The notes under the pieces are model-generated. The model ran no database searches. It saw only the letters and a list, made by a program, of their open reading frames with translations, and was not told where the DNA came from. DNA of 64,000 nucleotides. Source: Isoetes taiwanensis (Eukaryota > Streptophyta > Lycopodiopsida > Isoetales > Isoetaceae). Both the position numbers and the translations under genes were made by a program. Shown here one piece after another: positions 1 through 11,460 of this stretch (its first letter is position 1; each line of letters begins with the position of its first letter). The DNA lies in assembly GCA_021234155.1 (NCBI GenBank), contig JAJEKV010000016.1, positions 2,250,536 through 2,314,535 of the forward strand, written 5' to 3'.

Positions 1-905
1 GCTTCTCCATTTTTGCGTGGCTTATTGACAGTATGGGAGGCAGTCAAACATCTTTTCTGGCCATGCCCCTCTATCCGCACCCTATTGGAGACTCCATGGT
101 GATGGGCACCACTACCTCCAGACCCCTCATCACCTCTATTGGCAACATCAGTTCATCCCCTTACACAGAGACGATGGGTTCTTGTAGGTGTTGTCTCTAT
201 TTAAGCATGGTATGAAGCGGGTTACCAACTATCTTGGCCTGAATTTCAGGCAAAGTTCCTGCTCTCACGTCGGGATGTATCTCTATGGGAGAAGGTCGCA
301 GAAAATTTGCCTCTTATTGTGCAAGTTGGTGTTGCTGAAAGGGTGCCATGGGACTGTCATGAAAATATTCACAAAGGCAAGCACTTTGTTAGATCAGTAT
401 ATCGCCTTCTTTTAGCATTGCAGCCCCTCCAGTTGCCAGATGGGTGGCACCTACAGGTTCCACAACCCACTTTGTGTCGTACGTGGCGATGGCTTTGGGA
501 TAGGTTGTTCCTTCCACCCTAAAGTCTCTGTACTATGGTGGCAGGTTATCCACAGGTGCCTACAGGTTAATGCCTTCCGATGTCGCTATGATACTCGCAT
601 ATCTGCAGTATGCCCGCTCTGTCTTTCTGACGCTGAGACTCTTGAGCATTGTCTTTTTGATCATCCTGAGGTTCAAGCAGCGTGTCCTGGCTACAAGGTT
701 TGTTTAACAGTACACTGGACTGCCGATGCATCCTTTTGGCGTCCTATCCCAATGCATGGCCTGCAGCTAAACAAAGGGCATTTTATCCTGGTTCCGGTTG
801 GCTCCTATGGTCGATATGGGAGCATTGCAAACACCACATCTTTCTGGGCATTAATTCATCTGCATGCGGTGTTATTACGGTGGCCCAGAAAAAGATATTG
901 ACAAC
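1..905 (+). pseudogene. LINE 3' end with RT zinc-binding domain, copy A
   Basis: This is the C-terminal end of a non-LTR retrotransposon ORF2; the element enters from outside the window. The 440-901 frame carries the zf-RVT-like pattern (WWQVIHRC, then CPLCLSDAETLEHCLFDHP), the domain that follows reverse transcriptase in many plant LINEs. Reading it needs several frames (33-215, 188-415, 307-522, 440-901), so it is broken or carries sequence errors. It is nearly identical to 23188-24103 and clearly related to 29284-30046, which makes it the first of three block copies. The zf-RVT assignment is fairly secure. No function remains. Confidence 0.75.
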
Positions 906-1647
906 CTAGGAGTGTTCCTCCCTTGAATCAGAAATGATGGAACGCATCTGGATTCAATATCTTCGAATTGACTCTTATCGTTAGTCTCCTATTCTGGAGT
1001 AAGTACATCGTGCTCCAGGCTCGTGCTCCTGTGGCATCTTTTTGTGCTTACACAGTTAGATGAGACATGTAAATTTTGTACTTATTATGGTGATGAAGGG
1101 ACAAGAGAATGTAGGAATGAAAGTTGTTCATACTTGACGTATACCATAATAGTTTTGCTTGATCCAAGGCTATGTGTTACATATGTGGTATGCATATATG
1201 CCGTTTGTGGCATGCATGCATGTTTCACCTAGCATGCTATCACATGGACACCGCATCAAGATATAATATGACAGTGATAAATAAATGAGTGTAGATAACA
1301 TGGTGGATGATGTGTTTGCCTTGCATCACAAACACATCTATACATCCATCCATCCATCTATCTTTCTATTATGGGCTTCAAGATTATCTTGATCTCAGCA
1401 GACCGGTAACCATCATAGCAAGAGCCGTTAAAACCAAGAATAAAAATTCTCCATCTCTAATTTAAGGGTGTTAACTCTTCTCTCTTGTTGGTCATATGAA
1501 ATAATCCACTTAGCCTACCAAAGATCGTGGACTATTATGCATCGGTCGAGTGGATTTTTTTTTTGCATGACAAGCCCGAGGAGGGGCGGTGGTGGTTAAC
1601 CCTCTCATGTATATTCTAATTATCTTCCAACACACATTTGATGACCA
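906..1647. repeat. Downstream part of repeated block, copy A
   Basis: No gene is visible. The stretch matches copy B at about 24104-24816 and copy C at about 30047-30745 almost base for base, including a short ATCC/ATCT microsatellite near 1338-1362. It would include the LINE 3' untranslated region and tail, but no clear poly(A) end is seen. Similarity to copy B stops abruptly after base 1647, where foreign DNA begins. Confidence 0.7.
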
Positions 1648-1667
1648 TCTATATATAATAATAAAGC
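1648..1667 (+). mobile_element. Helitron-like 5' terminus
   Basis: Starting at 1648 the sequence reads TCTATATATAATAATAAAGC, a typical plant Helitron 5' end (TC start, AT-rich, then AAAG). It sits exactly where copy A stops matching copy B. Copy B has the uninterrupted site A(24816)T(24817), and Helitrons insert between A and T. The matching 3' end (hairpin plus CTAG) is not found at the right-hand break near 7699, so the element is incomplete there or rearranged. Confidence 0.55.
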
Positions 1668-3250
1668 CGTTTTAGGATAGTTTGTGCGCGATCTTGACCG
1701 TTGATTTTATTGTGTTTCACAACTTTTATTTTGAGCCGCCTAATAGGTAGTTATTATTTTGAGCCCAAATTGATAGGATGCCTTTTTGGTTGATTTTGAG
1801 AAAAAAATGGGATACGAGACACGTAAAACAACAAGTGAATACATGATTCGCCCTATTGTGTCCTATTTTATTTTGGGGTAACGACGCTTTTCTTGTCGGT
1901 CTTCCGAAGTGAGATGCGATATGCTTGTATTTTTGTGATTTGTTTATTCGCTTCCAACGATCCGGACGTATTTTGGCAATTTTCTTTCTTCGCTTTCGGA
2001 AGCATTGAGAGATGCAGATCGCCATCGCTTCGCCATCTCTCCGTCTATGCCACACATCAAAGGAAAAGGGCCTGAGTTGAGTTTTTTACTTTGGCTATAG
2101 GTTATCAACGACAAAGGGATATGATGGGGCAAAAGCAGATTTCGGGTCATGTGGTGTCGTTCTTTTTGTTCTCCTTGACTGTATTTACCTTTTGATGAGC
2201 CAAACTGATGGCACTATATAAGAAGGTTTATTTCTTGCTACCCTTTTTATCTACTTTCCACCATTTCCTAAGTCAACCATTGGGCAATGTAATGGATAAA
2301 TGCAGATTTATCGAAAGCGAGAATTTACATGTCCTTCTTGGTTCTCTACCTCGGTGAAGAAATTGATATTTAAGATCTTAGATCCAAATCCTAAAACGTG
2401 AGTTCTACTTTTCTCAAACCGCATAATACTACCTTAAACATTGATGTGGTTTTCTCTTCATTACGATTATTGCATTATTAGCTTCATAGAGATAAAATAT
2501 TATGCCTAATTAAATTTGTGACATGACAAAGATGGTCGTTGTATTATTGTCTTCTAATTTGGGCAGCTCAAGTCGTTGATGATATTAAATTGTCCCATGC
2601 ACTTCCTCTTTTTGGAGGTGATGAGAACACTTCAACGTATTTAAAACATCAAACATTGTGGAGGAGCAGGATGAATAATAGACGTAAAAACAAGGCATTT
2701 TAGTGGATGTTTATATATCTATGACAACTGTTTGATTGCCTTGTCAAGTTGGCATGTTTGTAACAATTTGGGCATGTCCTTTCATAGAAGGTGGTCATAA
2801 GGACAATAGAAACTTACATGGTTGTTCCAATGCCCAGTTCTTGAGCTACTGCTTTTATAATCACATATTAGTAGAGCATTACTATGTTCAACATTTTCAT
2901 TTATTTCTATATGTGACAACAGATCACCATCCGTAATTGCCGGAAAATGAGTGGTTCAAAAAGGGATATAAACCAGCAACTTTCAAAGAGGAGCAAGATG
3001 TCACCTTGAGGATATTTATGCCGTTTTCAATGATTCGAAGTAAGTTTTCTGTACTAATTATAAATTATTCGTAGTAACGTATATAGATGATCCGACAGCC
3101 ATTGATTCAATGCCAGGAGTATCTTGTACGCGGGCGAAGGAGACACAACCAGTTGTCATGAATGCATTTGACATTATCATGTCACAAGGCCTAGACTTGC
3201 CGTGCCTCTTTGAGGGGCACCAGGTCCCGTTGTTCCTATGAATGCAAATG
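1668..3250. other. Insertion interior without recognised gene
   Basis: Only short ORFs occur here (for example 1893-2075 + and 1726-2055 -), and none resembles a known family. The DNA is AT-rich. I see nothing that supports a gene. Confidence 0.5.
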
Positions 3251-3289
3251 TTTGTAATTATGTGTCGCCAAGTTAATGCCAGCATGCCA

Positions 3290-4470
3290 CCTAATATGGA
3301 TGAGCCTGGAAGGAGGATTAGAATATTAGGGACTTATATTTTGTGGAATATAATCGGGATCGATAAGATCCACTATGATGCTTGTGTTGGAAATGCACTT
3401 GTTGATATGTCCTTGTTTTGCTTATGATGTAACCTTCCTTGCAGTCCTTACAAAGATGCAAAAGGCGTCTTTGCCCCGGTGGATATAATTGGAGTACTTC
3501 AATTCTATGAAAGACTTCCAGGATATAGCACCAAATGCATCTCAAGATGGTTTGCGTGGTTGATATTCGGGTGTGCATGGTGACTATAAGTCCCTCGCTC
3601 CTCATTAAATTCCTTGTAAGTGGTTTGTCCTGTTGGTCCATGTTTGCATCTATTGTTAGGCTTTTTGTTGTTCTAATGTAGATAACCTTATATTGCGAAA
3701 TGTGCATGGAAATAATCTTAATGGCAGATTCCTCTTGAATTACATTTCCATTCCGTTCCTTATGATCCTATTAACAATATCCTTTACCCGCAAGATGAGC
3801 ATCAATCTTTTGCCTCTTCAAGCTCCATAAAGGACTTCCCAAATTTCTTACTATCGATCGAGCTTGAAGATTCTAAATCCCTCGAAAGATTTTTCAAATT
3901 CAAGCGTTGAATATTCGTTTTATGCATAGCAAAAGATTAAATTAAAATTGTTGGAATCTGCAAAATCCCAAATTATTTTTCAAGATGATCTTGTTCTAGA
4001 ATTTTTGTGGTATCTCAGAATCCGCAGAGTGCCCGAAGATTAGTATTACTTTGGAAAATTATAAATAGCATTTCATTTTTCTCGTGGTCTTATGTGAAAT
4101 TGGTTATGTGAATTTTGAGAACCTTGTGCTTTGATTAGGTCAATCTAACATCATGCAAAGAATTTAGGCATGTGGTCTCATGGAGTGTCATGATTGCCGG
4201 ATACCTTAAAGCAAGAGAAGGCATTTTTGCTCTAGAGTGCTTTGAGAGCATGCAAATGGAGGGCATAGAACCGCACAAGGTCACCTTTTGAGCATCATCA
4301 AGGCATGTGGCAGCTTAGCAAGCATGAGATTGGCGTGGCCATACATGAGCAAAAAGCTATTGAAATCTTTCGTGACTTTACAAAATGAAGATGCGGTTTC
4401 ATGGAAAGTAATGATTACGGCATTTGCTCATAATAATAACGGTGATGCTTGTGCTAGAGCATTTTAATAC
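3290..4470 (+). pseudogene. PPR gene remnant, PLS-type
   Basis: Three separated stretches read as pentatricopeptide repeats, the organelle RNA-binding repeats of plants. They are VGNALVDM near 3385-3410; VVSWSVMIAGYLKAREG followed by ALECFESMQMEGIEPHKVTF near 4168-4290; and DAVSWKVMITAFAHNNNGDA near 4388-4452. The VSW-x-x-MI wording and the VGNALVDM motif are typical of PLS-class repeats. Stops, frame changes and unrelated DNA between the pieces show that the gene is dead. It lies inside the 6-kb insertion and was probably captured with it. The PPR identity is firm; the parent gene is unknown. Confidence 0.75.
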
Positions 4471-4479
4471 CACAAGAGA

Positions 4480-5270
4480 TAAAGGCTATATATCCCTTGT
4501 GTATCCACTATTATGAGTCCCTCAAACAATTACCATCATCACGTTCTTGTCGAGAGTGCGCCAAATTGTGGGCAAATCTAACAAAAATCAAGACAAACCG
4601 GAGAGAACTATCCTAATGTGTTTTAACATGTAAATTAAGAACAAAGAACTTACATATTTGTTGTTTTCCCTCAAGAGCTTTGAAGATTTCCAGTCCTCCC
4701 TATCACACTATCACCTTCTCCTAACTAGCATGACTTTTAGAAGTTTTAAACCATATCACAGAGGCTTCACGAGATACCGTTTTCCTAGATAAATGATTGG
4801 AGTGACACAAAAGCTCTTAAATCATGTTACATGCCAAACTGAGACATGTAAGGAGTTTATCTTCCTTTTTGTTTGTTAAGCTATTATAATAGGTCTCAAA
4901 CCCGACAAATATAACTTTGTGATGTTTAAAAAGGGCAGTTTTTCCATGATGTATGGGAAGATGAAACAAGGATTTTGTGTTTAGAAGATAAGATGAAAGA
5001 AGGATTTTGTGTTTAGTACAGAGTATCGTGTTGATATTTAAACCGCTTTTTCAAGCATTTCAGGACTAGCATATTGCTATGTTCTCTCCCCGGAGGAAGG
5101 ATTTACATGCAGTACATGGAGCCTTTTATGGTCTTCAAGAATTCAGACATCTTTCTCTGATCCCCAGCATCAGCGAACGGCTTTTCTCCCTATATATTGC
5201 ATGCAAGGTATGATTATTGTAAGCATTAGATACAACAAATATCTCAGATTTACTTTTAGTAGGGCATACA
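4480..5270. other. No gene seen; one short tandem duplication
   Basis: Nothing recognisable is coded here. A roughly 33-bp unit ending in GGATTTTGTGTTTAG occurs twice in a row near 4955-5017. Confidence 0.5.
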
Positions 5271-5276
5271 CCTTTG

Positions 5277-5795
5277 TCATGCAAGTATCCAAATTTTGAT
5301 AATTAAAACAGAGATAGCCTTTTTTCCATCATTTCGAAGAAGATCATAAGCCTTATGAACTCGACTCGCATTGTGGAAGCCCCGAATGAGTACATGATAA
5401 GTGCTATCAGCAGGTGTGCATCCAACCTCAATCATCTCTTGGAATACATGATAAGCGTCCTCCATTTTGTTAAGTTCACAAAGTCCATCTATGAGCATAG
5501 TATAGATTTTGATACTGGGAAGATAACTTTTTTCTATCATAGTTCAAAAAGAGCATAGGCTACTGGAACCTTTTTATCTTGAGGTAGGTGGTAATACTAA
5601 GTTATAATGAACTCCACTCGGGATGAACCCCTCTACTTGCCATATCACTAAGCAACTTATGTGCCTTGCAAAGACCATCTATTAAGCCGCTATAGATGGT
5701 AAGAATAGGCACAAGATTCTTTTGTATTATTTGTCGCAAAAGTGCATGTGCCTCAATCACTTTCTTGCCCTTACAAAGACCATCAATTCTAGGTA
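5277..5795 (-). pseudogene. PPR gene remnant, P-type
   Basis: Read on the minus strand from about 5795 down, this gives classic P-class PPR repeats. One frame has IDGLCKGKKVIEAHALLRQ and IYSGLIDGLCKAHKLLSDM (about 5620-5795). After a stop there is a second open stretch, 5540-5277, with YTMLIDGLCELNKMEDAYHV and YHVLIRGFHNASRVHKAYDL. P-class PPR proteins bind organellar RNA. Roughly four to five repeats survive out of the ten or more usual in the family. No start, targeting peptide or complete frame is present. It is antisense to the PLS-type remnant nearby, so the two come from different genes. Confidence 0.8.
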
Positions 5796-5799
5796 CTAA

Positions 5800-7699
5800 T
5801 CACAGTGCTGTGAAGCTGACAACTAAAAGACAACCCAGGCAGTATATGAACGGAAGGGGTGAGTTAAATTGCATAATACATGTTCTAGATTTATATTCAC
5901 ACTATGTTCTTAATTAATGCGTCAATTATCGATTTATTTTGTATGTAGTTGTAGCATGGATCTTATATAGGCTTTTAAGGTGTGATGCCAAAATGCAAAG
6001 CCCAATTATCGTCACAAATCTCAACGTTTGTCATAATCGGGCCTCTACATTAGAAATGTCTAAACAAAAGACATTCTTATTACATGTTTATGGTCTACTA
6101 AAAAGCAAGTGGTATACTTAAGCGTATAATTGGGACTTTTTGCATTTTACACATAATCTCAAACGGTTCAAGTTATTTCGCTCACTTGCCGGAAGTTCGT
6201 GAGTAGTGGCATTTTGAATGTTTATGGTTAACATTTTGCCGCTTCATCTTCAAATAGCTCATGAGATGGTTCGTGATGTTAGAGCCGCATGGTTAAATAT
6301 GTTGTATCGAATGTATCTTGTAAGTAAGATGACCTGAACTTTGTACTAACTTTTGTCTCTCTATTAATTTTAGGTGGTTTCAACCGCCCCTGCCGCCAGA
6401 AGTAAATAGATGACATTTTATTGTGGGATGCGTAACTTCATTAAATATACATTCAACAAAGATGTCATATATGTACAACAAAATTTTCATTGCTAATCTC
6501 TTCTCTTTTCCCACCTGGCTACTTGAAGGTCGCTTTAATGGCGCTCCGGTAAAGAAGGTCGAGACAAGCCCTGAACTTCGTAAGTTTAGGCAATTTCTTA
6601 ACCAATTCATCATTTTCAATTGTAACATCATCTTGTAAATTTGTGTCCGATAATAGTAGGGATCCCGTACTTTTTGATTTTCATGTACATGATGAGAATC
6701 ATTCTAATTTGCTGTAGGGGAGCATTCTTGAATTAGGGACCATATGCATCATATGTTTTATGGATTGAATTCCTCCATAGCATCCAAAGTTTATACAGTT
6801 TATTTGAGTGTTGTGTTATTCAAACTTTTGGAATGACATTTTAAATTATCTTTTGTACTAGGCTTTATCTCATAATAACAATGCTTGAGAGGTGCTTGCG
6901 GTTAAGCTCATTTGACGTGTGGTTGACGCATGCATAATAGTACTTGGATGCCATAGATTTTGGTAGTAATTATTGTATTTGTATTGATCCACTCATAGCA
7001 TGGAGTGCACTTGACTTTCTTCATTTGTTCATGACTCGACTAAATAGAGCTTGTGGTGGCTAAGATAACATTCTAACACATGGTTCTTTCTCTCAATCAC
7101 CTGTGTTTGGGATTTTCAATATAAGATGGGAACTTATAAGATGAGTAAATATCGTGAGCGACTTAAAGTCCGGTCGTTGAAATATCCCATGAGATGTCCA
7201 TCCATGCAAGAAGTTTTCTCGAAATTGTGCGTGTGATTTAAATGATGTAGTGTTTGTCTCAATGATCGATTTATATGCCTTGCATTCTCGGATATTCATA
7301 TATTGGCCGCGATATGGTATGGCGGAGATGTAATAATAACTTCAGGATCAGAGATGTAATAATAACTTGTGCTACATTCTTCATGTGCTACATGCATGGA
7401 AATGGGGTATGGTTTTTGCTTGTTAATAGTTCAACCACATTACCGAGCTAATTTTGCATGCTAATTTTCTTAATATATTGCATCAAAATAAATGGGCTCT
7501 TTCTCACATTCTATATGTAACATAACTTTAATTTACATGCAAAAACAAAGCCAAAGTCCACAATTTCAAGGCCAAATAAAATGAAAACAATTACTAAGAT
7601 GTAAATGCGGCTCTCGCCATGCCCCACACAAGTACCATGATCGTATCTTTCCATTAAATTGAGATTAAAGCAAAAAACATGCAAATATACCCACAACTT
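5800..7699. other. Insertion interior without recognised gene
   Basis: Short ORFs such as 6423-6638 (+) and 7093-7299 (-) match nothing I know. A short direct repeat, AGATGTAATAATAACTT, occurs twice near 7326-7370. The stretch ends where the repeated block resumes. Confidence 0.45.
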
Positions 7700-7859
7700 A
7701 GGTGGATGATCTTAAGAAAATCTATTGGCCAAAACTTGGTAGTGATCTTGTTGATGAGGACAATGGGACATTTTGTACTAGGTGGATGATCTTAAGAAAA
7801 TCTATTGGCCAAAACTTGGTAGTGATCTTGTTGAGGAGGACAATGGGACACCATTAACT
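7700..7859 (+). repeat. 80-bp tandem duplication, copy A
   Basis: A unit starting AGGTGGATGATCTTAAG occurs at 7700 and again at 7780, a period of 80 bp. The same pair is found in copy B (24864 and 24944) and copy C (30793 and 30875, period 82), so the duplication predates the block copies. One frame reads DLKKIYWPKLGSDLVEEDNG. Because 80 is not a multiple of three, both units cannot be read in one frame. Confidence 0.85.
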
Positions 7860-9100
7860 GATGAATGCTAGAAAGGCTCCTTTAAAAACAAAACTTATAA
7901 CTTCGAAATACAATGGTTAGGTAGAGATATTGAGGCTTTTAATGATCATTGCTTGAATTGTACAGTGTGAGGTATTAAGAGAATAGAAAAGAAAATTAAT
8001 TTGCATTCATTTGAGACCATCATAAAATGCTTATAAACTAGTGGTTTCTGAAGTAATGTGTGGATGACACAATAAACAAGAATCGTGATCATATCTATAT
8101 CTAGTCTCTAGAATAAGAATATAGAAACCCAGCTAATCCCTGACGAAATACAATTATATGGCACTAAAGTTATCTTACTAATTAATCGGTTCATGGTATG
8201 TTGTAGCATGCATGATTGTGGAACAACAATGTGGATCAATTGGGTTTGTGGGCCTTGCAACTTTCTAGAGTGTTGTTTCATTAGTACACTTATTATTTTA
8301 TTCAACAAAATGAACGAGATGTTTCGACTATGATGATGTAAGCAAGCCACGCCATCACATGTTTTTGTATTCAAGGCTTGAGTGGGAAATTAGATGTCCT
8401 AATTTCCAAACTTTTCATTTTGGAGGCATTGCTAAGGAGAATGGGGTCTTATTGGAGTGACTTTTATGTAAAATATAAATTCAAAGTATGTATTATTTTA
8501 ATGTGATTGATTATGGCATGTCTAAGTTTACTTTCAAGGTTATTGATTCCGTTTAGGAATGTCAACGATGAAGTTTAATGATGCCATAGGATCAGGTCAA
8601 CCGTGATCATCAAGAATGGATGGAGAGGCAGGGGGATAGAAGGCGGCTGAAGGGATTGGCCAGAAGTCGGCAAGTTGCGATAAAATGGTTGGACAAATGT
8701 GGAAAGCTTCTAGGTAAGGAGTCCAACAAGGAAAGTTAGGACAAATATCATGGGACGTACGTTAGTCCAAAGGACCACCGACATCAAATTCCTGCACAAC
8801 TTGTAAAACGTGGCTGATCCTCATTAGCCCACGTAACTCGACACCTTTATAAACTCTTTTTAAATAAAATGCGCTCTTTGTCAATATCATTACTACATGC
8901 ATTTCCTACGTTAGTTCCTGTGGGTATGCAATGCAATGGTCTAGTAAGTCAAGTAAGAAAATGTAGTGTGTGGTCAAATGTAACAAAAAGATACTACTCG
9001 GGAAAGAAATACCAATACCCATGTTTCTAGTCCGGTTTTCGAAGTATGCAAAAGAGTGTTTTTTGATGACTCAAATTTGGCGAATGTGAAAGACAGAGAT
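7860..9100. repeat. Right part of repeated block, copy A
   Basis: The stretch is collinear and nearly identical with 25024-26273 (copy B) and, with small gaps, 30957-32213 (copy C). No gene is evident; short ORFs are not conserved as proteins between the copies. It ends with GAGAT (9096-9100), the target-site base run next to the LTR start. Confidence 0.8.
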
Positions 9101-10267
9101 TGTGACGTTCCACGTATTTATATGTTTTTTTAAGTATAAATGTATGACACGTCACTATGAATAATTAATGGCACATTAATTATTCATAAGCTAAGGTTAG
9201 CTATGTTAATTATTAATTATTAATGTGGAAACCTAACCCAAAACTCTAATTTGAATTTAGGGCTTAACCTAATATTAAAAAGGGCTAAAATATTAAATTA
9301 GTTAACATTAACCAATTTGGAGTTGCCACCTGGCCCAAATCGATTGGGCAAGGGAGAGTTGCTAACTTGGGACCCAAATTGGGGTTTTATACCCCATTTG
9401 CCCCAATTCAATTGGGGAGGTCAAGGTGGGAGGAGAGCCGCTATTCCACCCTGTTCCAGCTAGAAGGATGGAGAACCAGAGCGATAGTGGATCTTTGATA
9501 TGGGGCAAGCATGGGGGAGTGGTCCACGGCGAATGGGTTATTGGAATTATGGCAAATACTATGTAAATGTTTATTCCTAAGGTCACACGATAATAATAAA
9601 GGGGCATAAGATAACATAGCATTTGGATGTGAAGAACCATTGATATTTATGGACGGGGTCGAGGCACTATCATTGGGATGGTTATTGGGTGAGAAAAAGA
9701 GCATAGATAATGTCCCATATGATAAGTCATATAATCTAATTAAAGGCAAGGAGATATTTTTTGGGGAAAAAGGCAATGCTTAGGCTAAAAATTTCAAGTC
9801 GCAGAGAGATCTATAAATAGAACCGAAACTTCAATTGGACATATCTCCGCAACCAGAGCTACTATTAAAGCAACCTTTACCTCGTTGGAACCGGCTCGGA
9901 GTCTAGTTTCCGAATTGGGGTGGCACATTCTGTAATTCATCCGTATGAGGGAGTAATAGCCGAAAAGGTGACAAGGGGTCACAGATCACTGCTATAGCGA
10001 CTTCACAGATCTGAAATTGTTTTTATGATGTGTGGCTACTTGGAGTAGCTAGATGAGTCTGGAAGGCCAATAAGCCAAACGCAGAGCTTTGTATTTGCCA
10101 TAGCACTTGTGTTTAGCCATAACCCAGTGGATCCGGTTGGGTGGTTAATGGTGCTGCCATATCATTTGTGCATGAATAAAGTTTCTTTCATCCGGTGTTC
10201 TATTATTTCATTATGGTTCTATGATTCTGTGTTGCCACAACTTCCCAAATATACATGAATTGTATCA
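9101..10267 (+). repeat. 5' LTR of Ty3/gypsy element, copy A
   Basis: The LTR starts TGTGACGTTCC at 9101 and ends ...TGTATCA at about 10267, two bases before the primer-binding site. It has a TATA-like box (TATAAATA, 9812-9819). Copy B carries the same LTR at 26274-27428. The left junction is at the same base of the host block in both copies, so the insertion predates the A/B duplication. I find no matching 3' LTR to the right in copy A. The exact right end is inferred from the PBS position. Confidence 0.75.
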
Positions 10268-10269
10268 AG

Positions 10270-10281
10270 TGGTATCAGAGC
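10270..10281 (+). promoter_or_regulatory. Primer-binding site, initiator-Met tRNA type
   Basis: TGGTATCAGAGC is the standard plant LTR-retrotransposon primer site, complementary to the 3' end of initiator methionine tRNA. It lies two bases after the LTR end. The same site is at 27431-27442 in copy B. Confidence 0.9.
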
Positions 10282-10639
10282 GGAGGTTTGCGATTCTTTT
10301 GGGAACCAAAGGGCAATGGGATCACTAGTGGAATTGGACTCACTAATGTGAGAGGAATTAAAGAGATCGTAAAGCTTGATGGAGCTAGGAATTTTTCCAG
10401 AGGGCCATAAAGATCATTGTTCTTGTATGTGCTGCAAGAACTACTATTAGTTCTTATTTTGCTGGAGCATGGCAATAGAAGGAAGAGGAGATCGTCATTT
10501 TGGGGATCACAAGAAGATATTTGAATTATCCTAATGGAGTAAAGGCCCTCAAAATATAGAAAAACAGAGGTATAACTCTCGGACCACCAAAAGCCTCCAT
10601 CTGCATCTTGTTGGAAATCGATCTACAAGAATCCTTCAG

Positions 10640-11460
10640 ATGAATCGAGCTCCCCAAATCGATCGTCTACGAAAAGGTTTTGAAGCTAATAAGGTTTTGA
10701 AGCAACTCAAAAGGGAGACTTTCAGTAGTAAGGATGCCACGGGTGAGGATGCTGATACATGGCTAAAGGGGATTGAGTTCTATTTTAAAGTAAAGAAAAC
10801 CCCAGAGCTGCTAAAAGCAACTATTGCTAATATGTTGCTGACTGGACCTGCTAAGATATGGTGGAATAAGTATAAGAAAGATAATCTTTTGGTTCTGAGC
10901 CAAATTACGTGGAGTACTTTTAAGGACGCTTTCAAACTCCATTACTTACCTGTTGATTTTGAACTAGAGCAAATGAACAAATTCCAGAATCTTGTCCAAG
11001 AGAACACTGTGGAAGGATATGCCAACAAGTTCAGGGGCATTGCAACCATATACACTTACTATGGATATGTAGGCACAGTTAGCCAATAAGTTTATTCGTG
11101 GGTTGAAGCCCGAGCTGACTCTGTTAGTAGGGAGAGTGACATATCTTAGCTTGGAAGAAGCTATAAGAGTTCTAAGTTTAAAGAGCAAGTCCAGGATAGG
11201 ATTAAGCAGAGTTAGGAAGAAGCAGCCAAACACTGGAAGCTGTAAGGGAAAACTTTCCTAAGCAGAGAGAAAGGGGTTTTGTTGCTCCTCTAGTGGTCCT
11301 GCAAGATATGCGCTCTATGCCCAAGTAGCGCGCATAAAATGCACCACCTCAGATGAGCCAGGAGGAATGAGAACAATGCCGTAGGGAAGGATTATGTTTC
11401 TTCTGCAAAGAGCCTAGGCATAATGCAGCATGTTGTCCCCGTAAATGGAGAAACATGAAT
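10640..11460 (+). pseudogene. gag: Ty3/gypsy gag with CCHC zinc knuckle
   Basis: Gag packages the element RNA into particles. The 10640-11089 frame gives 149 residues of a Retrotrans_gag-like domain (WLKGIEFYFKV, then LLTGPAKIWWNKYK and VEGYANKFRGIA). After a frameshift near 11080 the frame continues as LANKFIRGLKPELTLLVG. Further on, about 11389-11454, comes the nucleic-acid-binding knuckle CFFCKEPRHNAACC (C-x2-C-x4-H-x4-C). Frameshifts and stops break it, so it is not functional as read. It lies about 360 bp after the PBS, as expected for gag. Confidence 0.85.

Larger units (their letters stand above)
1648..7699 (+). mobile_element. 6-kb insertion in copy A, Helitron-like, with captured PPR pieces
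   Basis: This segment is absent from copies B and C, so it is a later insertion into copy A. Its left border is Helitron-like. At the right border the block resumes at the 80-bp repeat (7700), and about 46 bp of block sequence seen in copy B (24817-24863) is missing. No Rep/helicase gene is seen, so it would be non-autonomous. It holds two decayed PPR fragments on opposite strands, which fits gene-fragment capture by Helitrons; that link is inference. Confidence 0.45.

Noticed and set aside
10270-10281. tRNA-Met gene fragment
   Set aside because: It is the 12-base complement of the tRNA 3' end beside an LTR, i.e. a primer site, with no tRNA body.
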